Part shown: one piece after another, positions 35,156-44,345 of the stretch
Layout of the letters: the number at the start of each line of letters is the position of its first letter
Numbering within the stretch: the stretch's first letter is position 1
NCBI GenBank assembly: GCA_002328585.1
Contig: DCUV01000060.1
Location: 144,569-208,568 of the forward strand
Length of the DNA stretch: 64,000 nucleotides
Reading direction: 5' to 3'
Origin: Spirochaetia bacterium UBA2205
Lineage (GTDB): Bacteria > Spirochaetota > UBA4802 > UB4802
Made by a program: the position numbers and the translations under genes
The notes under the pieces: generated by a model
Database searches by the model: none
Told to the model about the DNA's origin: nothing
The model's input: the letters and a program-made list of their open reading frames with translations, nothing else

Positions 35156-35611
35156 TTATTGTTTTTGCAACAGAATCACAGGTTCAAAATAACCTTCGGA
35201 TGTTACCCCGTCAATTACTATGGACAGAGGTTTGAGTTCAAGCATTTTTTTAGTATCTTTTTTTACTAGTGCAGCATGAAATAAAAAGTACGATGATTTA
35301 ACATTGGAAAATCCACCTGCGCCATAGACAGTATTGATGTTATTAACATTTTTCATCTGGCTTATGTTGATACGAAGTGTTTGGGGGTTATCCAGCGTAT
35401 ATACGCCTTTAAATACTACAGCATTGTTCTGTAAATAGAGTATGCAAACAGCCTGATAGTTTTTAGCAAACCTGAACTCATAGCCGTAGTTGCCTCTATA
35501 TAAAAGCTTCCATCGTCCATGAAAATCAGTAAATTCAAGAGCAGCACTATTGCCAGCAATCATCACAAGAACTGCAGCAACAATCAAATAATATCTATAG
35601 ATTCTTTTCAT
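35156..35611 (-). CDS. small exported protein, unknown
   Basis: About 151 residues from ATG 35609-35611 (MKRIYRYY), with signal peptide to about residue 25 (LIVAAVLVMIAGNSAALEF). The mature part is beta-rich (WKLLYRGNYGYEFRFAKNY, VVFKGVYTLDNPQTLRINIS), similar in character to small lipocalin-like or DUF-type periplasmic proteins, but I cannot name a family. A frame starting at 35629 adds only six residues and interrupts the signal peptide. It lies 21 bp after the ATP-grasp/FMN gene in the same direction; the GGCGATAGTT motif fills that gap. Confidence 0.65.
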   Translation of the reverse strand: MKRIYRYYLIVAAVLVMIAGNSAALEFTDFHGRWKLLYRGNYGYEFRFAKNYQAVCILYLQNNAVVFKGVYTLDNPQTLRINISQMKNVNNINTVYGAGGFSNVKSSYFLFHAALVKKDTKKMLELKPLSIVIDGVTSEGYFEPVILLQKQ

Positions 35612-35630
35612 GCAACTACCGCTTAACAAT

Positions 35631-35640
35631 AACTATCGCC
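35631..35640 (-). repeat. GGCGATAGTT motif at a stop codon
   Basis: Exact 10-mer on the complement, context TGGGGCGATAGTTATTGTT; the TAG inside it is the stop codon of the ATP-grasp/FMN gene (Gly-Arg-stop). Confidence 0.6.
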
Positions 35641-37894
35641 CCATAAAAGGTTGGTACACATTATGATTCAGTGAACGCACGATATCACTGCTGATATCGG
35701 TGATGGTAGCGCAGCCAGTCAGTATCATGGCCTTTTTTAGCTCTGTCTGCAATGTTTTGAGATAATAAGATACTGCTTCAGAGCCCATGCCTACTGCTGC
35801 TATAGCAACAGGACGTCCTATAAGCACGTATTCAGCACCCAGTGCCAGCGCTTTTACAATATCAGCACCTGTTCTAAAACCACCGTCAATAACAATATGG
35901 ATGTATCCCTTAACTTCACGGACAATATCCTCCAGAACATCCATGGTGCCTACCATTTCATCCAGTACCCTGCCGCCATGATTGGAAACAACGATGGCAT
36001 GAGCACCTGATTCAACAGCAAGTGCAGCATCCCTGACATTCATAATACCCTTCAGTATAAAGGGAAGATGTGTTGATGATATAATTTCGGTAAGCTCTTT
36101 TAAACTCTTTGGTTTAACCGACTGATGCTTCAATTCCATGGTTTTAAAGACAATGGCATCAATATCCATCCCAACAGCAACGGCACCTACCTCTTCGGCT
36201 GCCTTTATGCGCTTTACTATATCCTCATTGTTGGCGCGCGGTTTAAAGATTGGGATACCCATACCGTTGTGGTGAGCAAGCGCTTCAATAATAATTTTAT
36301 ACTTTTCGGGATCTGCACCATCCCCTAAAAAGGCAATACTGCCAGCATCCATACATCCTTTTATAACGGCAAGGTTATAATCAAGTTCTTCGATAGCACC
36401 ACCAAGGTTTGTAACCGCACCAGTAATAGGTGCTGCCATTACAGGGAATGACAGATGTACTCCAAAAAGCGATGTTGAGGTATCAGGATTGGTGACATCA
36501 TGGATAACACGAGTATTTATCTTGTAATTGAGCAGTGCTTCGCTGTTGCGTTTAAACGATGAGCCGTTGCCAATACCGCCCATACCGGGTACGCCACTGG
36601 CACAATCCTTCCCGTTGCACTGTTTGCATACATAGCATACCTTTCTAAGACGCTCCCGTGCAGACATGTTGATGGTATCCATTGAAAGTTCGGATTCATC
36701 ACATATTTCAATATTGATACATTCTTTGCACCTGCGCACAGCCTCCTCTGCTTCTTGCAGCGAATCGGATACGGCTATGATGTGACCTGCTTTTTCAACA
36801 TTGGATGTTGGCTTCCGTACTTTATCGCCGGGCTTCACATTGATAATAATCTCAGCAATACCTGTAATCTTTAGGGCTTCTTCCAATCCGCAGATTTTTT
36901 TTACAATCCCTGGTTTTGTTATAATTGCCCGCTCAATTGCCACCCGGTTATACAGCGGTTCAAGGTTTCCGGGCTCCTGACCCAGTGCAACCTCTATGGC
37001 AGCACGCATCAGATTAACACCGGTAGATAGGGGATAGGTGTATGCTGACATAAATCCACCTGAAAGGCGGGCAGCCAGTTCGCCAATCTTTGGTCCTTCA
37101 TCGGTCAACTTTATATCGCCTTTTGCACAGCCCATTGTAATACCCAGCGCTTTTATACCAGCTTTCATTATTTCACAGGCGCTGTCCTGTTGCTCTTTTG
37201 GTAGCTGTGAAGGCATGGTATGTCCTGTTTCAACAAAGTGTGGCGGATATTCTATAATACGGTCAGCAATGCCGGTAATGGTAATCTCGCCATTATACAC
37301 AACGGCATCTATGGACAACTCCTGCCCGTCCATGAATTCCTCAATGATAAGTTCACCGCTTGGCGAAGCGCTTTTTGCAAAAGCAAAGGCATCAGCAACC
37401 TGATTTTTGTTGTCAATGCGCACAACGCCGCGTGCGCCCATATTATCCGATGGCTTTATAACAACAGGGAAACCCAATACCTTGCTTGCTTTTTTTGCGT
37501 CAGAGAGCGACCAAACCGGGAAAAAGTGAGGTGATGGCACGCCATGCTCAAAGAATCGGCTACGCATCTTTATCTTATTAGTGGCTGCAATGGCATCTTC
37601 AAATTTTATACCGGGGAGGTTAAGGGCATTTGCTACTGCTGCAACAGTAACGGAAGCATCGGTGCCAGCGGTAAGGACACCGGATATGGGGGTTATCTCA
37701 TTTTGTTTTTTTGCAACACGTACAGAACCTTCAATATCACGGGTGCTCATGACAATAGGAATATCGGCATATTTCATACCCAGGGCATTGGGATTATAAT
37801 CAGTAACTATCACCCGCAATCCCATTTTTTGAGCCGTCTGGATAACGGGCACCTGTAATAAACCGCCACCAATCACCATAATCGTTTTTTTCAT
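35633..37894 (-). CDS. ATP-grasp / FMN-dependent alpha-hydroxyacid oxidase fusion
   Basis: A 753-residue two-part enzyme. The N-terminal half (1-400) is an ATP-grasp ligase: Rossmann-type preATP-grasp start KKTIMVIGGGLLQVPVIQTA, the KM-hinge block AATNKIKMRSRFFEHGVPSP near 104-123, IKPSDNMGARGV near 147-158, and the metal-binding GELAARLSGGF near 277-287. The C-terminal half (about 420-753) is an FMN alpha-hydroxyacid dehydrogenase/oxidase. It begins with a Cys-rich CYVCKQCNGKDC segment typical of the clostridial lactate-oxidase-like subgroup. It has the active-site signature VSNHGGRVLDEM near 635-646, FMN/phosphate elements IDGGFRTGADIVKAL near 665-679 and VLIGRP near 686. The reading frame is continuous, with no sign of a missed stop. 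Substrate unknown. Confidence 0.82.
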   Translation of the reverse strand: MKKTIMVIGGGLLQVPVIQTAQKMGLRVIVTDYNPNALGMKYADIPIVMSTRDIEGSVRVAKKQNEITPISGVLTAGTDASVTVAAVANALNLPGIKFEDAIAATNKIKMRSRFFEHGVPSPHFFPVWSLSDAKKASKVLGFPVVIKPSDNMGARGVVRIDNKNQVADAFAFAKSASPSGELIIEEFMDGQELSIDAVVYNGEITITGIADRIIEYPPHFVETGHTMPSQLPKEQQDSACEIMKAGIKALGITMGCAKGDIKLTDEGPKIGELAARLSGGFMSAYTYPLSTGVNLMRAAIEVALGQEPGNLEPLYNRVAIERAIITKPGIVKKICGLEEALKITGIAEIIINVKPGDKVRKPTSNVEKAGHIIAVSDSLQEAEEAVRRCKECINIEICDESELSMDTINMSARERLRKVCYVCKQCNGKDCASGVPGMGGIGNGSSFKRNSEALLNYKINTRVIHDVTNPDTSTSLFGVHLSFPVMAAPITGAVTNLGGAIEELDYNLAVIKGCMDAGSIAFLGDGADPEKYKIIIEALAHHNGMGIPIFKPRANNEDIVKRIKAAEEVGAVAVGMDIDAIVFKTMELKHQSVKPKSLKELTEIISSTHLPFILKGIMNVRDAALAVESGAHAIVVSNHGGRVLDEMVGTMDVLEDIVREVKGYIHIVIDGGFRTGADIVKALALGAEYVLIGRPVAIAAVGMGSEAVSYYLKTLQTELKKAMILTGCATITDISSDIVRSLNHNVYQPFMGR

Positions 37895-38208
37895 GGATTT
37901 TCCCCGGCAATGATAAAGTTATAACCTGCTGAGTTGCCTCTACAGAGTTATTATTGGCTTTTTTTAGCAAAAACTTGAAGGTAATTTTTGGTTGCATTGT
38001 GAGGGTTGTTGTCAATACTTTAATATTGCCGGCTATAAAGTAAACAATGATTATGGCGATAGTTACTGTATATGTTGTAACAGGTAAAAATTATTTGACT
38101 CTGAACAGTAAAACAGGCTATCAACAAACAACGCCACTTAAAGGTACGATAGCTGACATACAATTTTCATGGACAGTTGATTATATCATGCAGGAGGTAG
38201 CATGTACC
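37895..38208. other. 314-bp divergent intergenic region
   Basis: Between the ATP-grasp/FMN gene (left) and the inositol-phosphatase-like gene (right). It contains a GGCGATAGTT copy at 38055-38064 and, on the complement, a TTGACA at 38010-38015 that may be the -35 of the leftward gene. The frame of the right-hand gene is open through 38047-38208 but has no Shine-Dalgarno before 38192. Confidence 0.45.
38055..38064 (+). repeat. GGCGATAGTT motif, intergenic copy
   Basis: Exact 10-mer in extended form TGGCGATAGTTACTGTATA, in the divergent promoter region. Confidence 0.6.
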
Positions 38209-38994
38209 ATGGACTATCACACCATTACACAAAGTGCCATTGCTATATGCAAACAGGCAGGGGCAATTATTGTTGAAGGTTATTACCGTGAGCATATAAC
38301 CATAAATTATAAAAGCAGAACAAATCTGGTTACGGATATTGACTACAGGTCCGAAAAATATATTGTGGATGAGCTTAAAAAACAATTCCCTGACTTTGAT
38401 ATAGTTGCTGAAGAAGGGAGTTTGGAACATGCTGATGGTGAGTATGTATGGTATGTTGATCCTCTGGATGCAACAAATAATTTTGCTCATAAAATCCCAT
38501 GGTTTTGTGTTACCATTGCACTGTATTCAAAAGCGCTGGAAGCGGCGGTTGCCGGCGTTGTGTATGAACCGCTCAGGGATGAATGCTTTTATGCATGGAA
38601 AGGTGGCGGTGCGTATTTAAATGAAAAACGAATCTTTGTATCGCAGATAAACGATATAGGAATATCAATCATTGCTACTGGCTTTCCGTATAAAAAGGAC
38701 GATCCTTCATGCAATAATGCAAAGCAATTTAATAATGTATTGCCACATGTTCAGGGTATTCGTCGTATGGGGTCTGCTGCGATTGATTTGTCGTATGTTG
38801 CATGTGGAAGATTTGACGGCTACTGGGAACCACTGTTATACCCATGGGATATGACCGCTGGCGCTTTACTGGTTGAGGAAGCTGGCGGCATGGTGACACA
38901 ATATAACGGCAACAAATTTGATCCGGAATTTCCTGAAATCTGCGCTACCAATGGACTGATTCATCAACAGTTGCTGGAACTCATCAATAAATAG
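38209..38994 (+). CDS. suhB: inositol monophosphatase family protein
   Basis: Mg-dependent phosphatase of the IMPase/FIG superfamily (inositol-1-phosphate or related sugar phosphates). The 261-residue protein has the metal site intact: TDIDYRSEK near 41-49, the acidic AEEGS near 67-71, WYVDPLDATNNF near 82-93 (usual DPLDGT with Gly to Ala) and WDMTAGALLVEEAGG near 215-229. The start ATG 38209 has AGGAGGT at 38192-38198; 54 further codons are open upstream but read through non-family sequence. Standard length supports the shorter start. Confidence 0.88.
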   Translation: MDYHTITQSAIAICKQAGAIIVEGYYREHITINYKSRTNLVTDIDYRSEKYIVDELKKQFPDFDIVAEEGSLEHADGEYVWYVDPLDATNNFAHKIPWFCVTIALYSKALEAAVAGVVYEPLRDECFYAWKGGGAYLNEKRIFVSQINDIGISIIATGFPYKKDDPSCNNAKQFNNVLPHVQGIRRMGSAAIDLSYVACGRFDGYWEPLLYPWDMTAGALLVEEAGGMVTQYNGNKFDPEFPEICATNGLIHQQLLELINK

Positions 38995-39117
38995 GGTACG
39001 GTATTCTGCTCAATTTTATTAAAAAAATGCCCGATAAATGGGTAAGGATAATTATAGCAAAACTGTCTACCCACTATGGGTTGTGATGGTTAACAATTAT
39101 GATTGCAGGTGGCTTAT

Positions 39118-39708
39118 ATGACAAAAAAAATTATGTGTCTATGCTTTGTACTGGTGGCTTCCACATTGCTTGCTCAGAACACTCAGAGTGTTGATATTCC
39201 AGTACAATCCTTATATAGCAATAAGGTGCGGATAAAAGATGTTTATTTTAATAAAAAGGTTGATCTCACCGGTAAGGGGGAGGTACTGGAGGTTGAAGCA
39301 ATACTGGAAAACTTAACCGATGATCCTATGGATGTGTATGTCAATATTATTGCTACCTATGAAAAAGAGGAAAAAACAAAATCAAGTTTTGAGATGCCAA
39401 TACCTGAAAAAGAAAGAGTTAGAAACTTTGTTCCTTTTCCAGATGATATTGCAAATTACCAGTATCCTGACGGGAAAGGAGGCAATAAGCTTAAAGCATA
39501 TCCAAAGAATACAAAATCTGGCATTGATCCATTAACAGGGAAACTATATCATCTACCGGTAAATGATATAGTACTTGTTAGATCTACCAATCTGGCACCA
39601 TACAGGAAAGATTTTATATTTTTTAATTATGTTACTATCCTTGTTTTTGATAACAATGGCAATCCCATCTTACGTGAAGTATTTGAATTGAAGGGGAAAA
39701 GAAAGTAG
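39118..39708 (+). CDS. small exported protein, unknown
   Basis: 196 residues with a signal peptide (KKIMCLCFVLVASTLLAQ, about 3-20) and a mature beta-rich domain (VLEVEAILENLTDDPMDVYV, FNYVTILVFDNNGNPILREV). The pattern of an N-terminal VRIKDVYFNKKVDL strand and extended beta strands resembles small periplasmic FxLD/DUF-type domains, but I do not recognise the family. The ATG at 39118 is preceded by AGGTGG; a start at 39103 would lengthen the signal peptide unnecessarily. A strong bidirectional terminator follows. Confidence 0.65.
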   Translation: MTKKIMCLCFVLVASTLLAQNTQSVDIPVQSLYSNKVRIKDVYFNKKVDLTGKGEVLEVEAILENLTDDPMDVYVNIIATYEKEEKTKSSFEMPIPEKERVRNFVPFPDDIANYQYPDGKGGNKLKAYPKNTKSGIDPLTGKLYHLPVNDIVLVRSTNLAPYRKDFIFFNYVTILVFDNNGNPILREVFELKGKRK

Positions 39709-39750
39709 TTTGCTAATTCATATAAAATAACAGTTGTTAGAAATGCCAAT

Positions 39751-39783
39751 AAAAAGGAGTTGTCTGTAAGACAACTCCTTTTT
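39751..39783. terminator. bidirectional intrinsic terminator
   Basis: AAAAAGGAGTTGTCT-GTA-AGACAACTCCTTTTT: a ten-base-pair G+C-containing stem extended by A/T pairs, a three-base loop, and a T-tract on both strands. It sits between the convergent genes ending at 39708 and 39788. Confidence 0.88.
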
Positions 39784-39787
39784 ATTG

Positions 39788-40501
39788 TTATATAAGTTTA
39801 CGAACTTTTAATCCTGCTATACTAATCTGGGCTACCTGCTCTTTTGTAAACTGAGCAACATTGATGGTAATATCATACGATGCCGGGTCATAGGCATTAA
39901 ATTTTATGTATTGTGTCATAAACTCATGTCGCTGTTTATCTTTTTCTTCTATTAGTTTTTCAGCAGCAAGCCTATCTTTTATTTTTTGGTTTTCCATAAC
40001 CTTTTGTATGCGGTATTGTAAGGGAGCAACAAAGCGTAGATGCAAGCCATATCGTAGACCTTTTGTAATCACTACAGAACCACGCCCTATTAAAATAGCA
40101 TTTCCGTGTATTGCTATGGTACGTATTGTGTTGGCTAATTTCTGAAATACTGCTGCTTGTGGTGGTAAGTCTGCAAGCATGGTACGCCATAATTCGGACA
40201 TCTCTTCACGCTTTCGGGTATCAATAGTTTCAACTATTTTTTCAGATATATTATACTGTTGTTCAATTTTATTAATGAGATTTTTATCATAGATTGACCA
40301 TGTATTATTAGTAGTTGTGGTATTCAGAGCTTTTGCTATTTCTTCGGCAATATCATTAGCAAAACATCCATACTGACGAGAGATAGTAATAAAAGGACGT
40401 GGTTTTTCCTCTTTTTCAATTATTTTTTTTTCAGATTCCCAGACCTTCATTTGATTCTGAATCCAGCGTTCTAACGTTGATTCTTTGATTGGATTGCTCA
40501 T
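39788..40501 (-). CDS. cytidylate kinase-like family protein
   Basis: A 237-residue P-loop protein of the cytidylate-kinase-like family. The nucleotide-binding start is FITISRQYGCFANDIAEEIA near 37-56, in which the usual GxxGxGK loop is replaced by SRQYGCFAND, as is normal for this family. Further conserved parts are WSIYDKNLI near 68-76, GNAILIGRGSVVIT near 132-145, LRFVAPLQYRIQKV near 154-167 and a late YDITINVAQFT strand. The N-terminal 35 residues are a charged helical extension. A true CMP kinase is less likely than an uncharacterised nucleotide or metabolite kinase. TAGGAGT precedes the ATG. Divergent from the sugar-nucleotidyltransferase gene. Confidence 0.8.
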   Translation of the reverse strand: MSNPIKESTLERWIQNQMKVWESEKKIIEKEEKPRPFITISRQYGCFANDIAEEIAKALNTTTTNNTWSIYDKNLINKIEQQYNISEKIVETIDTRKREEMSELWRTMLADLPPQAAVFQKLANTIRTIAIHGNAILIGRGSVVITKGLRYGLHLRFVAPLQYRIQKVMENQKIKDRLAAEKLIEEKDKQRHEFMTQYIKFNAYDPASYDITINVAQFTKEQVAQISIAGLKVRKLI

Positions 40502-40594
40502 AATTAACTCCTATAATTGCTATAGTAAAATAAATGATGATGACAAAATTAATCCAACTATCTAACAGCATATTTATTTTTCAATTATTTTACT

Positions 40595-40609
40595 TTGTAT
40601 GATATACAA
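40595..40609. promoter_or_regulatory. palindrome in divergent promoter region
   Basis: TTGTAT-GAT-ATACAA, a perfect 6-3-6 inverted repeat about midway between two divergent start codons (40501 and 40731). Operator-like, but the regulator is unknown. Confidence 0.3.
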
Positions 40610-40669
40610 TTTTTATATATAATTGACCAAAAATTGTTTTGTAAATAAAACAGCTATTGTATATTTAAC

Positions 40670-40699
40670 TTGACCTGATGCTCAAATATATGGTTATAT
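40670..40699 (+). promoter_or_regulatory. probable promoter of the sugar-nucleotidyltransferase operon
   Basis: TTGACC at 40670-40675, an 18-bp spacer and TTATAT at 40694-40699, leaving a short leader of about 25 bases before the ATG at 40731. Confidence 0.5.
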
Positions 40700-40730
40700 G
40701 AAAATGTAGATTTTAAAGAAAAGGTATAGC

Positions 40731-43214
40731 ATGAAAGCAATCATCATGGCAGGAGGCGAGGGCACAAGACTGAGGCCCCTAACCTGTAACAGGCCGAAAC
40801 CAATGATACCTGTTATGAACCGCCCGGTTATTGAGTATGCAGTATATTTATTGCAGCAACATGGTATTTCAGATATTACCATGAGTCTTTTTTACCTTCC
40901 TGAGAATGTTGTTAACTATTTTGGTGATGGCACCTTCTGGGATGTGGCAATAGATTATTCTATTGAAGAAATACCATTGGGAACAGCAGGAGGGGTAAAA
41001 TTAGCATTGAAGGATTATGATGATACATTTATTGTGCTAAGCGGTGATGGGCTATATGATTTTAATTTACACGATATTATAGAATTCCATAAGAAGAAAA
41101 GATCATTGTTTACGATAGCTCTGGCACATGTGCATGACCCTGTTGAATATGGCATTGTTGTTACCCATGAAGATGGCACTATTGACAGGTTTTTAGAAAA
41201 ACCATCGTGGGGCGAGGTATTCAGCGACACAGTGAATACAGGATTATATATCATTGAACCAGAGATTATTGATAAATTTGTACCAGATAATGATAAATTT
41301 GATTTTTCGTATGATCTTTTTCCTTTATTACAAAAGAATGGAGTACCTCTTTATGGCTATATAACTGATGGGTATTGGTGTGATATAGGTAATCTGGACG
41401 CGTATCGCAAAGTACATCAGGATATACTCAATGGAATTGTAAAGATTAATTTTCCAGGTAAAAAAATAGGTGAAAACATCTGGGCTGGCGATGATGTTGA
41501 AATTCATGCAGACGCAATACTAAAGGGACCTATTGTGATAGGAAATTTTGTCAATATTAAAAAAGGTGCCGAGGTGTCAGAGTACAGTGTTATTGGCGAC
41601 AATACAGTTATACATGAAAACGCTTCCGTACGAAGGAGTGTGGTATTACATAATACAATAGTTGGTACCAAAACTGAGATACGTGGAGCTGTGATCGGCA
41701 AACGCAATGTTATTGAAGATAATGTCTCAATTTATGAAGGGGCTGTTATAAGTGATGATTGCCAGATAGGAAACAGTGCTAAAATAGCTACCGGTATCAG
41801 AATATGGCCTGAAAAGGTTATTGGTGAGGGTACCCAATTGAGTTATGACCTGATCTGGGGAAAAACTGAAAAAAAGATTTTATTCACCAATGAAGGAATT
41901 TATGGCTCATTCAATGTTAAAATTACTCCTGAATTTGCTGCAAAATTAGGGTCCGCCATTGGAGCTTTTTTGGGGAAAAACAAGAAGGTAATTGTCAGCA
42001 GGGATACAACAAGAGCAGCACGATTAATAAAAAGAGCGTTAACTGCAGGATTACTATCCATGGGAGTAGAAGTATATGACCTTGAGATAGCAAGTTTACC
42101 AATAAATAAATATTCGGTGGTTTATGAAAATGCTGATCTTGGTATATATGTGCAAATATCACCCCATACCGATTTGCAATTTAACCTTATAAAAATATTT
42201 AATAGAAAAGGGTTTGAGTTGAGCAATGTTGAACGGCGAAAAATAGAAAATATATTTTTCCGTGGTGATTATCCACGCCAGAGTGCTTTTGAAGTGGGCA
42301 GGTTATATTATCCCACTCATAATGTTGAATCATATATAATGTTTGCTACACAATTTGTAAACAAAGATAGTATAGCAAAACGACAGTATAATGTAATTGT
42401 TGATTGTTTTTATGGGACTACAACACATATTTTTCCATCTCTTTTAGCAGCTTTTTCATGCAAGGCAACAGTATTACGAGGGCAGATACGAGAATTCAAC
42501 AGTTCCGAAGACATACGCAATGAAAGTAGGGATGCAATAAATAGCATAAAAAATATGGCAAAATTAAATAGTGAGATAGGAGTTATTGTAGGCCCTCATG
42601 GCGAACAGGTAACAATTATTGATGAAGAAGGAACAATCTTGCAGTGGGATGATATTTATACATTATTAGGACTATTATTTATTAAACACAGAAACATCAA
42701 AAAATTATTCATGCCTGTTATATCATCTTCGCGTCTGGAGCACATTGCAAAAGATAGTGGTGTGCAAATAGAGCGAATAGCTAAGACACTATCAAATGAT
42801 GAATTTATTAACATTTTTTCACGAGATGCAGATACGGTTTACCCGTACATGATATATGAATATGATCCCATGATAACATTTTTATTAATTTTAGAACTGG
42901 CAGCACTAGAAGGGAAAAAATTATCTGAGATACGAAAATCATTACCCTGTACTAATATGTACCATACTGTGTTACCATGCCCGGTTGATGCTAAAGCAAT
43001 AATTATGCGTGAGATTACAGCAACATCTAATGGTCATATTGAACTGGTAGACGGTATAAGGATAGTGTATGATGAAGGATGGATTTTAATCTTACCCGAT
43101 CCAATCCAGCCTGCTGTACATATATACTGTGAGGCGCTAACAGATGAGGCGCGGGATACAATAGTTGATGAATATAGTGTTAAAATAAAAAGGTTAACCG
43201 CAAAATATACATGA
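40731..43214 (+). CDS. sugar-phosphate nucleotidyltransferase / degenerate phosphomannomutase fusion
   Basis: An 827-residue three-part protein. The GT-A nucleotidyltransferase domain covers 1-235, with signature MAGGEGTRLRPLT at 6-18, KPMIPVMNRPVIEY near 24-37, SGDGLYDF near 103-110 and WCDIGNLDAY near 221-230. A left-handed beta-helix covers about 250-350. A phosphohexomutase-like region covers about 380-827. The mutase phosphoserine loop (TASHNP type) is replaced by ISPHTDLQFN near 477-486, so no phosphorylatable Ser is evident and mutase activity is doubtful. It would make GDP-mannose or another NDP-sugar. The architecture is known from bacterial mannose-1-phosphate guanylyltransferase-like proteins. 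The stop overlaps an in-frame ATG of the M20 peptidase gene. Confidence 0.85.
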   Translation: MKAIIMAGGEGTRLRPLTCNRPKPMIPVMNRPVIEYAVYLLQQHGISDITMSLFYLPENVVNYFGDGTFWDVAIDYSIEEIPLGTAGGVKLALKDYDDTFIVLSGDGLYDFNLHDIIEFHKKKRSLFTIALAHVHDPVEYGIVVTHEDGTIDRFLEKPSWGEVFSDTVNTGLYIIEPEIIDKFVPDNDKFDFSYDLFPLLQKNGVPLYGYITDGYWCDIGNLDAYRKVHQDILNGIVKINFPGKKIGENIWAGDDVEIHADAILKGPIVIGNFVNIKKGAEVSEYSVIGDNTVIHENASVRRSVVLHNTIVGTKTEIRGAVIGKRNVIEDNVSIYEGAVISDDCQIGNSAKIATGIRIWPEKVIGEGTQLSYDLIWGKTEKKILFTNEGIYGSFNVKITPEFAAKLGSAIGAFLGKNKKVIVSRDTTRAARLIKRALTAGLLSMGVEVYDLEIASLPINKYSVVYENADLGIYVQISPHTDLQFNLIKIFNRKGFELSNVERRKIENIFFRGDYPRQSAFEVGRLYYPTHNVESYIMFATQFVNKDSIAKRQYNVIVDCFYGTTTHIFPSLLAAFSCKATVLRGQIREFNSSEDIRNESRDAINSIKNMAKLNSEIGVIVGPHGEQVTIIDEEGTILQWDDIYTLLGLLFIKHRNIKKLFMPVISSSRLEHIAKDSGVQIERIAKTLSNDEFINIFSRDADTVYPYMIYEYDPMITFLLILELAALEGKKLSEIRKSLPCTNMYHTVLPCPVDAKAIIMREITATSNGHIELVDGIRIVYDEGWILILPDPIQPAVHIYCEALTDEARDTIVDEYSVKIKRLTAKYT

Positions 43215-43225
43215 GGCATATGAAT

Positions 43226-44341
43226 ATGAAAAAGACACCGCATGTTAATGAAGAAAGACTGATTAAAACTTTTATTGACCTTGTCAAAATTTCTTCTCCG
43301 TCATGGGAGGAAAAAGGTGTTATTGATTATATTGTTAATTTCGGTAAATCAGCTGGTGTTGAATGCATAACCTATCCCTGTAATAATTCGTATAATGTAT
43401 GTATAAAGATTCTGGGTGAGGATAATTATGTTCCCATCCTTTTTTCATGCCATATGGATACCGTTACTCCCTGTGAAAATATACAACCGGTTATAAAACA
43501 AAATAAAATTGCTTCAGATGGGAGTACAATTTTAGGTGCTGATGATAAATCGGCTGTTGCAGGATTTTTGGAAGCAATACTGTGTCTTAAAGAAAGTACA
43601 ATACCACATGGAAATATTGAATTTTTATTTTCCTGTGCTGAAGAAACCGGATTGTATGGAATAAAAGGTTTTGATGTAAAACAGGTGCAGGCAAAATATG
43701 CATTTGTTTTTGACAGTGATGGACCGGTAGGGGGGGTGGTTGTTGCAGCACCATTTCACATCAGTATGAAAATATATGTTAAAGGGAAAGCTGCTCATGC
43801 AGGGATGGAACCGGAAAAGGGCATCAGCGCAATACGGGTAATATCAGAAATAATCACTAACATCCCCCATGGAAGAATTGATGATGAAACTACTGTAAAT
43901 GTTGGAACTATAAAAGGCGGGCGCGCAACCAACATTGTTGCAGAAGAAGCGGAATGTACTCTTGAGACTCGTTCACGTAAAAAAAATAAGGTATTTACCA
44001 TAAAAAAAGAAATTACTTCTATTGCTAAAACAATTGCACTAAGATATAAAGCAAAGATTTCGGTTACAAGTAATATGGATTATGAAGGATATAGTATAAA
44101 CGAAAATGACAGTATTGTTTCCATAGCCATACAGGCATTACAAAGCATCGGGAAAAAACCACTTTTAGCTGTTTCAGGAGGAGGTAGTGATACCAATATA
44201 TTAAATGCACGTGGCATAAAAGCAGTAAACCTTTCTTCTGGCATGCGTCAGGTGCATACTACAAAAGAATATATCGCCATGCAGGATTTGTTTGATGTTC
44301 CTTCATTGGTACTGTCGATAGTTCAGGCTGCTAAAAAATAA
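43226..44341 (+). CDS. M20 family metallopeptidase (PepT-like)
   Basis: Di-zinc aminopeptidase or dipeptidase with intact ligands: FSCHMDTVTP near 74-83, LGADDKSAVAG near 104-114 (bridging Asp), SCAEETGLYG near 140-149 (catalytic Glu pair), FDSDGPVGG near 166-174, and the last His in SGMRQVHTTKEY near 343-354. A dimerisation domain occupies about 185-300. About 371 residues from the ATG at 43226. GAGG at 43213-43216 suits this start or the ATG at 43220; an ATG at 43211 overlaps the upstream stop and has no own site. Probably translated together with the nucleotidyltransferase fusion; a functional connection is not clear. Confidence 0.87.
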   Translation: MKKTPHVNEERLIKTFIDLVKISSPSWEEKGVIDYIVNFGKSAGVECITYPCNNSYNVCIKILGEDNYVPILFSCHMDTVTPCENIQPVIKQNKIASDGSTILGADDKSAVAGFLEAILCLKESTIPHGNIEFLFSCAEETGLYGIKGFDVKQVQAKYAFVFDSDGPVGGVVVAAPFHISMKIYVKGKAAHAGMEPEKGISAIRVISEIITNIPHGRIDDETTVNVGTIKGGRATNIVAEEAECTLETRSRKKNKVFTIKKEITSIAKTIALRYKAKISVTSNMDYEGYSINENDSIVSIAIQALQSIGKKPLLAVSGGGSDTNILNARGIKAVNLSSGMRQVHTTKEYIAMQDLFDVPSLVLSIVQAAKK

Positions 44342-44345
44342 TGAT

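Noticed and set aside
38047..38208. N-terminal extension of the inositol-phosphatase-like protein
   Set aside because: The AGGAGGT at 38192-38198 fits the ATG at 38209, and the shorter protein has the family's normal length.
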